NCBI RefSeq assembly: GCF_018070075.1
Contig: NZ_JAGPXE010000005.1
Span: forward strand, 186,001 to 250,000
Direction of reading: 5' to 3'
Length of the DNA stretch: 64,000 bases
Origin: Saccharopolyspora endophytica
GTDB lineage: Bacteria > Actinomycetota > Actinomycetes > Mycobacteriales > Pseudonocardiaceae
The translations under genes were made by a program, and so were the position numbers. This document shows, one piece after another, positions 49,001 to 57,954 of the stretch (within the stretch, counting starts at the first letter, position 1; the number at the start of each line of letters is the position of its first letter). The notes below the pieces were generated by a model. It worked only from the letters and a program-made list of their open reading frames with translations. It had not been told where the DNA came from and did no database searches.

Positions 49001-49859
49001 ATGCGACGAAGGTTCCCAAGCTCACCTGGCCCTGGAACACCAGCCAGCCGCCCAGACCCAGCACACCCACCTGACCGGCGGCGGGAAGCGTCGCCAGGCT
49101 CGCCGCGGGAAGGGACGTCATCCGAGCCGCGCGCAGCCGCTCGGCGAACAGCCGCCGCGCCCGCGACTCCAGCCGGCCGACCTCGCGCTCCTCCTGGCCG
49201 AAGCCCTTCACCACGCGGACACCGGTGACGGTCTCCTCGACGTGCTGGGCGATGTCGGCCGCGCGCTGCTGTGCCGACCAGGTGGCGGGGAACAGCTTCT
49301 TCTTGCTGCGCGCGGTGACCACGGCGATCAGCGGCGCCACGATGAGAGCCACGACGGTCAGCAGCGGCGACAGCCACAGCATCGCTGCGATCGCGAACAC
49401 CGCCAGCACCGCTGTTCCGGCCGCCAGGGGAAGCATCGACAGCAGCGAATGCACGAGCTGCAGGTCGCTGATGGAACGCGACACCACCTGTCCGGTGCGC
49501 AACGCGTCCTGCTTGCCGCCGTCGAGGCGCTGCATGGCGGCGAACACCGCCCGCCGCAGGTCGTGCTGCACGTCCAGCGCCAGCCGGCCCGCGCTGTAGC
49601 GGCGGACGAAGGCGGCGGCGAACCGGAACACGCCCAGCACCAGCAGCACGATCACGATCCACCACAGCCGCTCGGTGCTGCGCGCCACGGCGTCGTCGAC
49701 CGCGAGCTTGGTCAGCAGCGGAACCAGCGCCTCCAACCCCACCGCGGTCACGGAGGCGCCCATCGCCAACACCAGTGCGACCGGGTGGCGCCGACAAGCG
49801 GCGAAGAGGCGACGGATCCAGCCGCCGGAGGAAGGGCGGGGATTCTCGGAGTCGCTCAC
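46092..49859 (-). CDS. Fused heterodimer-type ABC exporter (two TMD-NBD halves)
   Basis: A 1255-residue exporter with order TMD1 (about 25-320), NBD1 (about 340-590), a linker rich in Pro and charged residues (about 600-690), TMD2 (about 700-990) and NBD2 (about 1000-1245). NBD1: Walker A GPAGSGKST, signature LSGGQRQR, Walker B ending LVLDDATSAVD with Asp in place of the catalytic Glu. NBD2: GATGAGKST, degenerate signature LSAGQRQL, intact LLLDEATAALD. So one ATP site is canonical and one degenerate, as in heterodimeric exporters, but both halves are in one chain. Probably exports lipids or drugs; mycobacterial relatives (Rv1272c/Rv1273c) are separate proteins. Confidence 0.9.
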   Translation of the reverse strand: MSDSENPRPSSGGWIRRLFAACRRHPVALVLAMGASVTAVGLEALVPLLTKLAVDDAVARSTERLWWIVIVLLVLGVFRFAAAFVRRYSAGRLALDVQHDLRRAVFAAMQRLDGGKQDALRTGQVVSRSISDLQLVHSLLSMLPLAAGTAVLAVFAIAAMLWLSPLLTVVALIVAPLIAVVTARSKKKLFPATWSAQQRAADIAQHVEETVTGVRVVKGFGQEEREVGRLESRARRLFAERLRAARMTSLPAASLATLPAAGQVGVLGLGGWLVFQGQVSLGTFVAFAGYVAMLSGPARMLSSVMIQAQLARAGVERIHELTDSQPDVEEKPDARSLPEGPLEVRLDEVGFGYTRDQPVLQEATLRVSPGETVALVGPAGSGKSTVSLLLPRFYDVHSGRIAIGSTDNDETFDIRDLRLDSLRSAVGVVFEEAFLFSDTIRGNIAYGRSDATDDDVIAAAKGAEAHEFITGLPDGYDTAVGERGLTLSGGQRQRVALARALLSNPRVLVLDDATSAVDPATEAAIHDTLRSVTAQRTTLLIAHRRSTLALADRIAVLDEGRVVDVGTEAELRERCELFRSLLAGPGETIDDPRDEHAEVSPDGITPDLWPQEQPPERSVEGPVVTSAGRHGMSTTSTPPTPELVEGIRDLPPTRDLPEVRGTDPTAPDPEFRLARLLRPIRWGLLLTIALVAGDALTSVLLPSLVRHGIDSGVGTASLNTLWLATGLAGLLVAGGWLVIKLQTVITARTGETLLYVLRLRSFAHLQRLGLDFYERELAGRIMTRMTTDVDALSTFLQTGLATFVVSVLTLLGIAGALLITDPSLALVAMAVLPVLVVATIIFRRVSSTAYAEARERVSTVNADLQENVSGMRVAQAHRREGHAAKVFAQRSDAYRRSRLRAQRYIATYFPFVALLSEIAQAAVLGVGAARVASGELTAGVLVAFLLYLGLFFSPVQQLSGVFDGYQQARVGLQRIGDLLRTPTSVPAAAEPVEAPERFRGEVELRAVSFRYPGTEQYALREVNLRVRPGETVALVGATGAGKSTLIKLIARFYDVSEGAVLVDGTDVRGYDLAAFHQRLAVVPQEGHLFTGDVADNITYARPDARPAEVEAAARAVGALPGISMLPHGFRQEVGERGRGLSAGQRQLVALARAQLVDPDVLLLDEATAALDPATESMVVAASDRLAAQRTTFVVAHRLGTAARADRIVVVDGGRIVEQGGHEELLARRGYYARLWRAADAHGGTVDDAAETSNIA

Positions 49860-49929
49860 CCCGCCAGGTTAGGCCTCGGCACCGACGGTGCAGCACCGCC
49901 GATCCTGCGGTGTGACCGGCGCCAACGGG

Positions 49930-49998
49930 TGAGGAAGGGAACCTTCCTGCCATTTCGGTCGACGCGGCGCCCGGGTGGCAGAAAGGTTCCCCTCCTCA
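49930..49998. terminator. Hairpin of two inverted repeat copies after the ABC-2 permease gene
   Basis: GGGAACCTTCCTGCCA (49937-49952) and TGGCAGAAAGGTTCCC (49976-49991) pair with one mismatch. Both arms match the dispersed repeat, including the GTGAGG...CCTCAC ends. It lies immediately 3' of the permease gene on the minus strand. Confidence 0.75.
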
Positions 49999-50850
49999 CG
50001 CCACGTCGCGCCGCGCGCCCACGAACCAGCCGCCGGCGACGAACACCGCGGTGTAGCCGAGGAACGTCAGCAGGCTGGCCCACCACGGGTGCCCGTAGCT
50101 GCCGCCGAAGAACAGGTGCAGGAGTTCGAACGCGGTCCGCGGTGTGTTCGGTTCGTTCGGTCCCGCCACCGCGGAGACGAACAGCGGCACCGCCAGGTTG
50201 GACACGATGCCGTTGCCCGCTGAGCCCGGCAGGTAGGGCTCGATCCCGGACACGGGGGTGTCCAGCAGGCTGAACGACAGGATGAACTCGACCACGAACT
50301 TGTAGACCAGCGGCAGGATGACCACCAGCACGGCGTTGGCGATCAGCGCGCCGAAACCGACCCCGAGCAGCGTCCACAGCAGCATCGACAGCACGCCCGC
50401 TCCACCGACGCTGAGCCAGCTGCTGAACCCGCCGAAGTTGCTCATGTCGTGCCCGGCGCCGAGCAGGGCGCCGAGGCTGGCGAACAGCACGTTCGCGAGC
50501 CCGTAGAGCACTCCGATGCCCGCGCAGGCGATCAACTTCGCCCACAGCACGGAGCTGCGCGGGTTGGCGGTGAGGTACGTCGTGGTGATGGTCTTGGCGC
50601 GGAACTCGCTGGCGAAGGTCATCGCGCCGAACAGCAGCGCGAAGATCGTGCCGAAGTTCGTCGACAGCGCCACCGACAGCAGGCCCAGCGGGAGCGACGC
50701 GCTGAACTCCTCGACCATGTCGATGATCCCGCCGAACGCGGTGCCCAACCAACCGGCGGCGAACCCCAGCACGACCACGGGGATCAGCAGCCCCCACCAC
50801 AGGCTGGTGGTGACGATCTTCCGGTACTCGGCCTTGATCAGCCCGATCAT
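49996..50850 (-). CDS. ABC-2 type transporter permease
   Basis: A 284-residue membrane protein with about six helices. It starts MIGLIKAEYRKIVTTSLWW, typical of ABC-2 permeases, with a large extracytoplasmic loop before the last helix (PWWASLLTFLGYTAVFVAGG). Its ATG overlaps the upstream ATPase gene by four bases, so the two are co-transcribed and form one exporter. Substrate unknown. Confidence 0.85.
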   Translation of the reverse strand: MIGLIKAEYRKIVTTSLWWGLLIPVVVLGFAAGWLGTAFGGIIDMVEEFSASLPLGLLSVALSTNFGTIFALLFGAMTFASEFRAKTITTTYLTANPRSSVLWAKLIACAGIGVLYGLANVLFASLGALLGAGHDMSNFGGFSSWLSVGGAGVLSMLLWTLLGVGFGALIANAVLVVILPLVYKFVVEFILSFSLLDTPVSGIEPYLPGSAGNGIVSNLAVPLFVSAVAGPNEPNTPRTAFELLHLFFGGSYGHPWWASLLTFLGYTAVFVAGGWFVGARRDVA

Positions 50851-51842
50851 CCTGCGCTCCCGCCATTGCCCTGCTGTCCCGGCCCAGCCCACGTCTGCGA
50901 TGCCGGTGGGGCGTACTGCGGGAGTCCCGCGAACTGCCCCTGGGTGAGGTGGAAGAACAACTGCTCCAGGTCGACCCGCTCGTCCTGCATCCCGTAGAGC
51001 GCGACCCCGGCCTGCAGCGCCAGGTCGGCCACCGCGCGGGAGTCGGCCCCGAGGACCGCCAGCCGTCCGTCCGGGAGGTATTCGACCCCGTAACCGGCCG
51101 CCTGGACCTCGGCGACGAGCAGCTCGGGGGAGTCGGCCTGCACCAGGGCTCGGGACTGCTGCGCGGCGCGGAGCTCGTCGATGTGCCCGTCGTAGACGCA
51201 CCGGCCCTGGCTGATGATCACCAACCGGTCCACGGTGTGCTCGATCTCGCGCAGGAAGTGGCTGGACATCAGCACGGTCCGGCCCCCGGCGGCGAAGGCC
51301 TGCAAGAAGCCCCGCAGCCACGCGATGCCCTCGGGGTCCAGTCCGTTGGCGGGTTCGTCGAGGATCAGGATCTGCGGGTCGCCGAGCAGCGCGGTGGCCA
51401 GTGCCAGGCGCTGCCGCATTCCCAGCGAGAACCCGCCGGTCTTGCGGTCCCCGGCGGCGGCGAGTCCGACCAGCTCCAGCGCCCTGTCGACCTGGCCGTC
51501 GGGGATGTTCATGGCGGCCGCGTAGCAGCGGAGGTGGTGGCGCGCGGTGCGGCTCGGGTGGAATCCGTGCGCGTCGAGCACCGCGCCGACGACGCCACCG
51601 GGGCTCGGGAGCCGGTGGAACGGCAACCCGTTGATGGTCGCGGAGCCCGACGTGGGTGTGACCAGGCCGAGGATCATGCGCAGCGCGGTGGTCTTGCCCG
51701 CCCCGTTGGGGCCCAGGAAGCCGGTGACCGCGCCGGGCTGCACCGTGAAGCTGAGGTCGTGCACCGCGTGCACGGGGCCGAATCTCTTGTTCAGCCCTTG
51801 CACGTGGATGCGACCGCTGCCGTCGTGCACACGCCCTCCCAC
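50847..51842 (-). CDS. ABC-2 transporter ATP-binding protein
   Basis: A 331-residue ATPase with Walker A GPNGAGKTT, signature FSLGMRQRLALA and Walker B ILILDEPANGLDPEG, of the drug/bacitracin exporter (CcmA/NatA) type. A Gly/Gln-rich C-terminal tail is unusual (PASQTWAGPGQQGNGGSAG). The first possible start is GTG 51842; GTG 51830, just behind GGGAGG, is an alternative. Confidence 0.86.
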   Translation of the reverse strand: MGGRVHDGSGRIHVQGLNKRFGPVHAVHDLSFTVQPGAVTGFLGPNGAGKTTALRMILGLVTPTSGSATINGLPFHRLPSPGGVVGAVLDAHGFHPSRTARHHLRCYAAAMNIPDGQVDRALELVGLAAAGDRKTGGFSLGMRQRLALATALLGDPQILILDEPANGLDPEGIAWLRGFLQAFAAGGRTVLMSSHFLREIEHTVDRLVIISQGRCVYDGHIDELRAAQQSRALVQADSPELLVAEVQAAGYGVEYLPDGRLAVLGADSRAVADLALQAGVALYGMQDERVDLEQLFFHLTQGQFAGLPQYAPPASQTWAGPGQQGNGGSAG

Positions 51843-51964
51843 ATCCGGTCACCCGTCAGTGTGTCACCCCTGATGGCTCCATCCTGCCGGACAGGTGGGG
51901 CCGTCAAGGTGCGGTGTCGTGCCCGCCGCGGATCGCGGGTGCCGGACGCGGGGAGTTCAGCAGG

Positions 51965-52480
51965 TCAGGCGCGTTCGACCACCGCTGCGCGGTAGATCCT
52001 GCTGTGGTCGGTTTCCAGCCGTTCGGCGAGCGGCGGCGGGGCCGTGGGCGCGGTCGTGAGGTCGGGCCGGATGAACTCGTCGGTGTCCCAGTCGGACGGC
52101 CCGGGGCCGGTGGCGGACACGATCGGCTCGGGGATCACCGCGACGGCGGGTTCGGGGTTTCGGGGGAGGTGGGACCGGGTTTGGCGGCGAAGCCTCGCGC
52201 GGCGCTCCGATGATCCGGAGCGTTCGGTGATCAGCTGGTGGTGCGCGGCCTGCCACACCTTGCAGGGCCAGGGTCTGCGCCGCAGCGTTCCCCGGCAGGT
52301 CGGGCAGCGCCCGTCGGAGTCCGGCTCGTGATCGTCTAACAGGTTTCGAAGGGCTTCGGTAAAGCGATACAGCTCAGTTCGGGCAATCGGTAGCAGCACT
52401 TCGGGGGCGTCTTCGCCCATCACTCGGTCCAGGGCGTCGAGCCGGTCGAGAACCGCCTTGCGCAGTGCCGTGTCCGTCAC
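51965..52480 (-). CDS. Hypothetical protein with a CxxC motif
   Basis: A 171-residue protein I do not recognise. An N-terminal helical part (ALRKAVLDRLDALDRVMGED) is followed by RCPTCRGTLRRRPWPC, a possible half zinc-ribbon, and a Pro/Arg-rich low-complexity C-terminal half. GTG 52480 is preferred because GGGAG lies six bases upstream; the frame is open 24 codons further. It is on its own transcript. Confidence 0.6.
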   Translation of the reverse strand: MTDTALRKAVLDRLDALDRVMGEDAPEVLLPIARTELYRFTEALRNLLDDHEPDSDGRCPTCRGTLRRRPWPCKVWQAAHHQLITERSGSSERRARLRRQTRSHLPRNPEPAVAVIPEPIVSATGPGPSDWDTDEFIRPDLTTAPTAPPPLAERLETDHSRIYRAAVVERA

Positions 52481-52715
52481 GTTTTTCTCCCACCCGTCAG
52501 CGCGTTTTCCTGCATCGGAGTTTCCGCTGGAGAGGGACGGATGATCAGTCACCCGCCGTTACTCCGATGGGTGACATCGGCATCGCGGGTTCACGCCTGC
52601 ACGGGCACCCGACGAGACTCACCCCATCGAGTGGTTATCGATTCGGCTGGCAATTGGCGGCGAAGTGCTCGCTCACGTCGTCGGCAAACCGGCGATCTTC
52701 CCCTACACTGAGAGT

Positions 52716-52776
52716 GGCGGCCTGCTCCCGGTGACCCCCAGGCTGGTTGAGCGGGCCGCCCCTATTTTTGCCTTTT
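52716..52776 (+). ncRNA. Putative small RNA or orphan intrinsic terminator
   Basis: A 12-base stem with one G-U pair: GGCGGCCTGCTC (52716-52727) with GAGCGGGCCGCC (52749-52760). The loop contains GACCCCC. A TATTTTTGCCTTTT tract follows. A -10-like TACACT lies at 52704-52709, without a clear -35. No plus-strand gene lies upstream, so the terminator has no obvious client; a short independent RNA of about 60 bases is one explanation. The identity is not established. Confidence 0.4.
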
Positions 52777-52896
52777 CGCGGTGAATCCGATTCCAGGATG
52801 CGGCGAATTGCGCCGCATTCGCCACTTCTGTTACCGGTCAACCAATTCGAATTGGAACTCGGTGCACATTCCCGGTGAGGGCCATCGGAAGTGGAG

Positions 52897-52961
52897 GTGC
52901 GCAGGGGAACCTTCCTGTCACAGCGGAGCGGGCGGACTGCGAGGAAGGGAACCTTCCGCGC
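52897..52961 (+). repeat. Two direct copies of the dispersed repeat 3' of ald
   Basis: Cores GGGAACCTT at 52905 and 52947. The first reads GCGCAGGGGAACCTT then CCTGTCAC; the second sits in the palindrome GGAAGGGAACCTTCC. Both are within 100 bases downstream of the ald stop. Confidence 0.8.
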
Positions 52962-52992
52962 AACCCGCCCGCTCGCCAGGTGCCGAGAGACC

Positions 52993-54108
52993 TCAGCCGA
53001 GGACGCTGCTCAGCGCCACGGAGCCGCGGCCGTGCGCCTCGGCGACGGCCTGGTTGACCAGGTCGCCCGCGTGGGTGTTGATACCGCCGGCCAGCGCGGC
53101 GTCCGCGCGGCACGCCTGCTGCCAACCGGCGTCGGCCAGGCGCAGCACGTAGGGGAGCGTGACGTTGGTCAGCGCGTGCGTGGAGGTGGTGGGCACCGCG
53201 CCCGGCATGTTCGCCACGCAGTAGAAGACCGAGTCGTGGACCTGGTAGGTCGGGTCGTCGTGCGTGGTCGGCCGGGAGTCGGCGAAGCATCCGCCCTGGT
53301 CGATGGCGATGTCGACCAGCACGCTGCCGGCCTTCATCTCCGACACCAGGTGGTTGGACACCAGTTTCGGGGCCTTCGCGCCGGCGATCAGCACCGCACC
53401 GATCACCAGGTCGGCAGCGCGCACCGACTGCTCCACCGTGTAGCGGTTGGACGCGACCGTGCGGATCTGGCCGTGGAAGTCGCGATCGATCTCGCGCAGC
53501 TTGTCGACGTTGGTGTCCAGCAGCTCCACGTCGGCGCCCATGCCCAGGGCCACCCGAGCCGCGTTGAGACCGGCGACACCGCCGCCGATCACCACGACCC
53601 GCGCCGGGTGAACCCCGGGAACTCCGCCGGGCAGCACACCACGACCGCCGCTGGGCGCCATCAGCGAATGCGCACCCACCAGCGGCGCCAACCGCCCGGC
53701 GACCTCGCTCATCGGCGCCAGCAGCGGCAACCCGCCGTCTTCGGTCTGCACGGTCTCGTAGGCGATGCCGGTGATGCCCGAGGTCAGCATCGCGTCGGTC
53801 AGCTCAGCGGAGGCGGCCAGGTGCAGGTAGGTGAACAGCACCTGGTCCCGGCGCAGCCGCGGGTACTCCTCGGCGATCGGCTCCTTGACCTTGAGCACGA
53901 GGTCGCCTTCCGCCCACACGTCGTCGGCCGTCGCCAGCACCTTCGCGCCGGAGGCGAGGTAGTCCTCATCGGGGATGGAGGAGCCGGCACCGGCGTCCGC
54001 CTCGACGAAGACGTCGTGACCGCGGGCGGTCAACTCGTGCACACCGGCTGGGGTGATCGCGACCCGGTACTCGTTGTTCTTGATCTCGCGAGGCACTGCG
54101 ATCTTCAC
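52993..54108 (-). CDS. ald: Alanine dehydrogenase
   Basis: Interconverts L-alanine and pyruvate with NAD+ and ammonia. The 371 residues match the family. Motifs: [34 protein letters not shown] (substrate lysine), [32 protein letters not shown] (NAD fold), [27 protein letters not shown] 54108 lies seven bases after AAAGGA. The frame is open further upstream but the family start is here. Confidence 0.95.
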   Translation of the reverse strand: MKIAVPREIKNNEYRVAITPAGVHELTARGHDVFVEADAGAGSSIPDEDYLASGAKVLATADDVWAEGDLVLKVKEPIAEEYPRLRRDQVLFTYLHLAASAELTDAMLTSGITGIAYETVQTEDGGLPLLAPMSEVAGRLAPLVGAHSLMAPSGGRGVLPGGVPGVHPARVVVIGGGVAGLNAARVALGMGADVELLDTNVDKLREIDRDFHGQIRTVASNRYTVEQSVRAADLVIGAVLIAGAKAPKLVSNHLVSEMKAGSVLVDIAIDQGGCFADSRPTTHDDPTYQVHDSVFYCVANMPGAVPTTSTHALTNVTLPYVLRLADAGWQQACRADAALAGGINTHAGDLVNQAVAEAHGRGSVALSSVLG

Positions 54109-54224
54109 CGTGGGGTCCTTTCGTCGTGTGGAAACAACGATCGGACGACGTGACCCACAGCGCATCATTTTCACGGCATGAGATTGGGCGGGGGTGTTTG
54201 TGCCACCAGCACAACGCGCGTGCT

Positions 54225-54266
54225 CGCGGGCAGGGCAGAAGTGACAGAACGGTTCCCATGCCCGCG
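54225..54266 (-). terminator. Hairpin with a variant repeat 3' of the PucR-type gene
   Basis: CGCGGGCA (54225-54232) pairs with TGCCCGCG (54259-54266). The loop carries a variant of the dispersed repeat, GTGACAGAACGGTTCCC. It lies 14 bases past the regulator stop on the minus strand. Confidence 0.6.
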
Positions 54267-54279
54267 ACGGCGCCCGGGC

Positions 54280-55833
54280 TCAGCCGTGCTGCGCCCAGCG
54301 CTCGGCCAGCAGCTGCACCAGGAGCGCGGACCGGACGTCCGGGTCGTCGAGGTCGACCTCCACCAGCTGGCCGATCCGCTTCATCCGGTACCGGAAGGTG
54401 TTGGGGTGCACCCGGAGCTCACGGCCCGCCTGCCGGGGATCACCCGGGTGCCGCAGCCAGGCGTGCAGGGTGGCCTGGTAGTCGGTGCCCTGCCCGCGAT
54501 CGTGCTCCCGCAGCACCGCCAAGGGACCCAGCGCGGCAACACCGGCGTCGGTGGCGGCCCCCGCCATCCGGCTGAGGACCAGCAGGTGCCACAGGTCCTC
54601 GTACACCGCGACGGGCTGCCGCACCAACCCCGTGCGCAGCATCCCGATCAGCTCATCGGCCTGGGCTCGGGAACCGGGGATGTCGGTGACCGCCACCGAC
54701 GTTCCCACCGCGACCAGCGGGCGAGGGGACAGGTCGTGCGACAGCAGCGCCTGCCGCAGCTCCGGCCAGCCGCCCCCGCGAGCCTGGTCGGGCACCAGCG
54801 CGTAGAGCACGGTGCCGATCTCGGTGACCAGCGGCCGTCGTCCGATGCCCCGCGTGATCCACTCCCACATCGCCAGCCGTTGCCCCTCGGCCGGTTCGTC
54901 GGAGGCGGGCATCTCGATCGCGATGACGCGGTGCTCCTCGTTGGGCACCGCCAGTTCGCTGGCCGCCGCCCGCCAGCCGTCGCTGCCGTCGAGCAGCAGC
55001 CGCACCTGCTCGGCCGTCCTCCGCCGCTGCACGTCGGCGACCGCGCGCCAGCGCAGCAACTGCAGCGCCACCAGCGGCGCGGTGTCGGCGAAGGCGGTCG
55101 CGCGTTCCTCCGAGACGGGGCCGGGCACCACCGCCCACATCGAGCCGAGCAGCTCGCCGCCCATCCTGATCGGCATCACCAGGCGCGGCAGCGTCCCGTC
55201 CTGCTGAGCGGGCACGAAGATCGCCGAACTGCCCTTGGTGAGCTGGCGGAACGTGCCTCGGGCGCGGAACTTCGCGAGCACGTCGTCCGGTTGCTTGCGG
55301 CCCATGATCGTGGAGACCCGCGCCGGATCGGTCAGGTCCTGCCGGGCCGAGTACGCCAGCACCTGCGAATGGGCGTCTTCGATGGTCACCGGCGCGTCCA
55401 CGACGTCGGCGACCGCGTCGGCGAGCCGGAACAGGTCCGCGACACCGATGCCGCTCTCCTCCGCCTGCCTGATCCCGCCCGCCAGGGCCGCGCGGATCAG
55501 CCACACCAGCTGCGCCCACGCGGTGCCCGGACGCACCTCCACCAGCGCCACGTCGGCGCCGCGCACGGCTTCCACGACAGCGGCTTCGGCGGACACCGGT
55601 GGCTTGAGCAGCACCGCGGCCGCGCCCTGCTCGCCGCAGTCGCGCACCAGCCGCACCGCCTGCTCGACGTCGCCGACCCCCACCCCCAGCACCAGGTCGC
55701 CGCCGGCCGCCGTCGTGGGCTGATCCGGTTCGGCGATCACCACGTCGCCGGCGACGGTGTTGGGTTCCGGGCTGAACACGGTGCGCAGCAGGGCCGGGCC
55801 CACCCGCTCGACCAGCGCCCGGATGTCGAGCAT
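54280..55833 (-). CDS. PucR-family transcriptional regulator, likely activator of ald
   Basis: A 517-residue protein with an N-terminal PucR-type sensor region (to about 140) and a GGDEF-like/CdaR middle. The C-terminal helix-turn-helix reads LHAWLRHPGDPRQAGRELR then VHPNTFRYRMKRI. ATG 55833 is preceded by GAGGAGG. It lies upstream of ald on the same strand; the Bacillus PucR-type protein AdeR activates ald, so control of ald is likely. Divergent from the glycine riboswitch-gcvH-sdaA unit. Confidence 0.83.
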   Translation of the reverse strand: MLDIRALVERVGPALLRTVFSPEPNTVAGDVVIAEPDQPTTAAGGDLVLGVGVGDVEQAVRLVRDCGEQGAAAVLLKPPVSAEAAVVEAVRGADVALVEVRPGTAWAQLVWLIRAALAGGIRQAEESGIGVADLFRLADAVADVVDAPVTIEDAHSQVLAYSARQDLTDPARVSTIMGRKQPDDVLAKFRARGTFRQLTKGSSAIFVPAQQDGTLPRLVMPIRMGGELLGSMWAVVPGPVSEERATAFADTAPLVALQLLRWRAVADVQRRRTAEQVRLLLDGSDGWRAAASELAVPNEEHRVIAIEMPASDEPAEGQRLAMWEWITRGIGRRPLVTEIGTVLYALVPDQARGGGWPELRQALLSHDLSPRPLVAVGTSVAVTDIPGSRAQADELIGMLRTGLVRQPVAVYEDLWHLLVLSRMAGAATDAGVAALGPLAVLREHDRGQGTDYQATLHAWLRHPGDPRQAGRELRVHPNTFRYRMKRIGQLVEVDLDDPDVRSALLVQLLAERWAQHG

Positions 55834-55952
55834 CGAAGGGTCCTCCTCGACCAAGGACGTGCCGGCGGAGATCACATGTCCATTGACAGTCTCGCTGGCC
55901 CGTTTATCGTTGCTGAGCAAGCCGACAATCGCATACCGGCCATCGACCCCGT

Positions 55953-56133
55953 GCGGGAGAGACCCTGCCAGCAGCGCAGGGCGCCGAAGGAGCAACACTC
56001 CCCAGCAAACTCTCAGGCACCCATGACCGCTCGGGCGAGGCAACTCTGGAAAGCGTCCGTCGTCACCGACGGGCCACCCACGGTGCAAGCCGCTCGCGCG
56101 GCGAAGCTCTCAGGTTCCGCAACAGAGGGGGAG
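55953..56133 (+). ncRNA. Tandem glycine riboswitch
   Basis: Two consecutive glycine aptamers. The first runs from GCGGGAGAGACC through GCGCCGAAGGAGCAA to CTCTCAGGCACCCATGACC. The second has CAACTCTGGAAAGCG, the GGTGCAAGCC core and CTCTCAGGTTCCG, ending ACAGAGGGGG. All conserved blocks of the class are visible. It lies 55 bases before gcvH and should switch on gcvH-sdaA when glycine is abundant. Confidence 0.93.
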
Positions 56134-56188
56134 GCCCAGCCGAAACCGGGGACAGACGTCCCTTCGAAACAGCTATGGAGCCTCCCTC

Positions 56189-56560
56189 ATGTCGCTGCCC
56201 ACGAACCTGTCCTACACCGAAGAGCACGAGTGGATCGAGGACCGCGGCGAGATCTCGCGCATCGGCATCACCGAGCACGCCGCGGGCGCCCTGGGTGACA
56301 TCGTCTTCGTCCAGCTCCCCGAGGTCGGCGACCAGATCGAGTCCGGCCAGGCGTGTGGCGAGCTGGAGTCCACCAAGTCCGTCAGCGACCTGTTCGCTCC
56401 CGTCACCGGCGAGGTCGTGGCCATCAACGAGTCCGTTGTGGACGACCCGGCCGTGGTCAACGCCGACCCCTACGGCGAGGGCTGGCTGATCGAGGTGCGC
56501 GTGACCGAGACGGGTGCGACCCTCACGGCCCAGCAGTACTCGGAATTGATCAACGAGTAG
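56189..56560 (+). CDS. gcvH: Glycine cleavage system H protein
   Basis: Lipoylated shuttle protein of the glycine cleavage system. The 123-residue protein has the lipoyl site Lys63 in [15 protein letters not shown] and the family start YTEEHEWIE. It is directly under the glycine riboswitch and 31 bases before sdaA. gcvT and gcvP are not in the window and must be elsewhere. Confidence 0.95.
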   Translation: MSLPTNLSYTEEHEWIEDRGEISRIGITEHAAGALGDIVFVQLPEVGDQIESGQACGELESTKSVSDLFAPVTGEVVAINESVVDDPAVVNADPYGEGWLIEVRVTETGATLTAQQYSELINE

Positions 56561-56591
56561 CCGCGGAGCCCGGAACGAGGCGAGGCGATCA

Positions 56592-57947
56592 ATGACGATC
56601 AGTGTCTTCGACCTGTTCTCGGTGGGGATCGGCCCGTCCAGTTCGCACACCGTGGGGCCGATGCGCGCAGCGCAGCGGTTCACCGCGAAGCTGCGGGCGA
56701 ACGGGACCATCTCCAAGGTCAACAGGGTCAAAGCGGAGTTGTTCGGTTCCCTGGGCGCGACCGGTCGCGGTCACGGCAGCCCGAACGCGGTCCTTCTCGG
56801 GTTGGAAGGGCATCGCCCGGAGTCGGTGGATCCGGTGGCCGGCGCGCAGCGCGTCGACGAGATAGACAAGAGCGGGTTGCTGCGGCTCGGCGGTGATCAC
56901 GTGCTGTCGTTCACCAGCGCGCGAGACCTGGTGCTGCACCGGCGTAAATCGTTGCCGGAGCACCCCAACGGCATGCGCTTCACGGCCATCGGCAACGACG
57001 GGAGCGAGCTGGAGTCGGCGGTCTACTACTCGGTGGGCGGCGGCTTCGTCGTGGACGAGGAAGCCGCCGGTGCCGACCGGATCAAGGCGGATGACACGGC
57101 GGTTCCCATGCCCTTCAGCACGGGCGCCGATCTGCTGATCCGCACTGCCGAGTCGGATCTGCCGATCAGCGGGGTGATGCTCGCCAACGAGCTGTCGTGG
57201 CGGGAGGAACCCGCGGTGCGGGCGGGGCTGCTGGACATCTGGCGGGTGATGCGGGAATGCGTCGACAACGGTTGCCGCAACAGCGGTGAGCTGCCCGGCG
57301 GCCTGAAGGTGCGCAGGCGCGCGGCCGAGTTGGCCGCGAAGCTGACCGATCGGGACGATCCGCTGGAGTGGGTCACCCTGTTCGCGCTGGCGGTCAACGA
57401 GGAGAACGCCGCGGGCGGGCGCGTGGTGACCGCGCCGACCAACGGCGCGGCGGGCATCGTGCCCGCGGTGCTGCACTACTACGCGCGGTTCGTGCCGGGT
57501 GCCGATGAGGACGGCGTGGTGCGCTTCCTGCTCACGGCCGGGGCGATCGGCGTGCTGTTCAAGGAGAACGCGTCCATCTCCGGCGCGGAGGTCGGCTGCC
57601 AGGGCGAGGTCGGTTCGGCGTGCTCGATGGCCGCGGCCGGGCTGGCCGAAGTGCTCGGCGGCACGCCGAGCCAGGTGGAGAACGCCGCGGAGATCGCGAT
57701 GGAGCACAACCTGGGGCTCACCTGCGATCCGATCGGCGGACTGGTGCAGATCCCGTGCATCGAGCGCAACGCGGTGGCCTCGGTCAAGGCGATCACCGCT
57801 GCCCGGATGGCGTTGCGCGGCGACGGCACGCACTTCGTGTCCCTCGACAAGGTCATGAAGACGATGCGGGAGACCGGGCGCGACATGAAGGACAAGTACA
57901 AGGAGACGGCGCGCGGCGGCTTGGCCGTCAACGTCATCGAGTGCTGA
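56592..57947 (+). CDS. sdaA: L-serine ammonia-lyase, iron-sulfur type
   Basis: Deaminates L-serine to pyruvate and ammonia. The 451-residue single-chain enzyme starts [24 protein letters not shown]. Cys336, Cys378 and Cys389 have the spacing (42 and 11) of the 4Fe-4S ligands in Legionella serine dehydratase. [13 protein letters not shown] is the substrate loop. In one transcript with gcvH under the glycine riboswitch, it removes serine made from glycine. Confidence 0.95.
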   Translation: MTISVFDLFSVGIGPSSSHTVGPMRAAQRFTAKLRANGTISKVNRVKAELFGSLGATGRGHGSPNAVLLGLEGHRPESVDPVAGAQRVDEIDKSGLLRLGGDHVLSFTSARDLVLHRRKSLPEHPNGMRFTAIGNDGSELESAVYYSVGGGFVVDEEAAGADRIKADDTAVPMPFSTGADLLIRTAESDLPISGVMLANELSWREEPAVRAGLLDIWRVMRECVDNGCRNSGELPGGLKVRRRAAELAAKLTDRDDPLEWVTLFALAVNEENAAGGRVVTAPTNGAAGIVPAVLHYYARFVPGADEDGVVRFLLTAGAIGVLFKENASISGAEVGCQGEVGSACSMAAAGLAEVLGGTPSQVENAAEIAMEHNLGLTCDPIGGLVQIPCIERNAVASVKAITAARMALRGDGTHFVSLDKVMKTMRETGRDMKDKYKETARGGLAVNVIEC

Positions 57948-57954
57948 GCGGCGG

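Larger units (their letters stand above)
52481..52992. other. 512-base intergenic region with structured elements
   Basis: Contains an inverted repeat GTCACCC/GGGTGAC (about 52551-52577) upstream of the hypothetical gene, the T-tailed hairpin at 52716-52776 and two dispersed repeat copies next to the ald stop. No gene long enough to support is present. Confidence 0.5.

Noticed and set aside
47214-50273. 1019-codon plus-strand frame across the ABC exporter
   Set aside because: Antisense to a gene with full ABC exporter motifs; composition is typical of a shadow frame.
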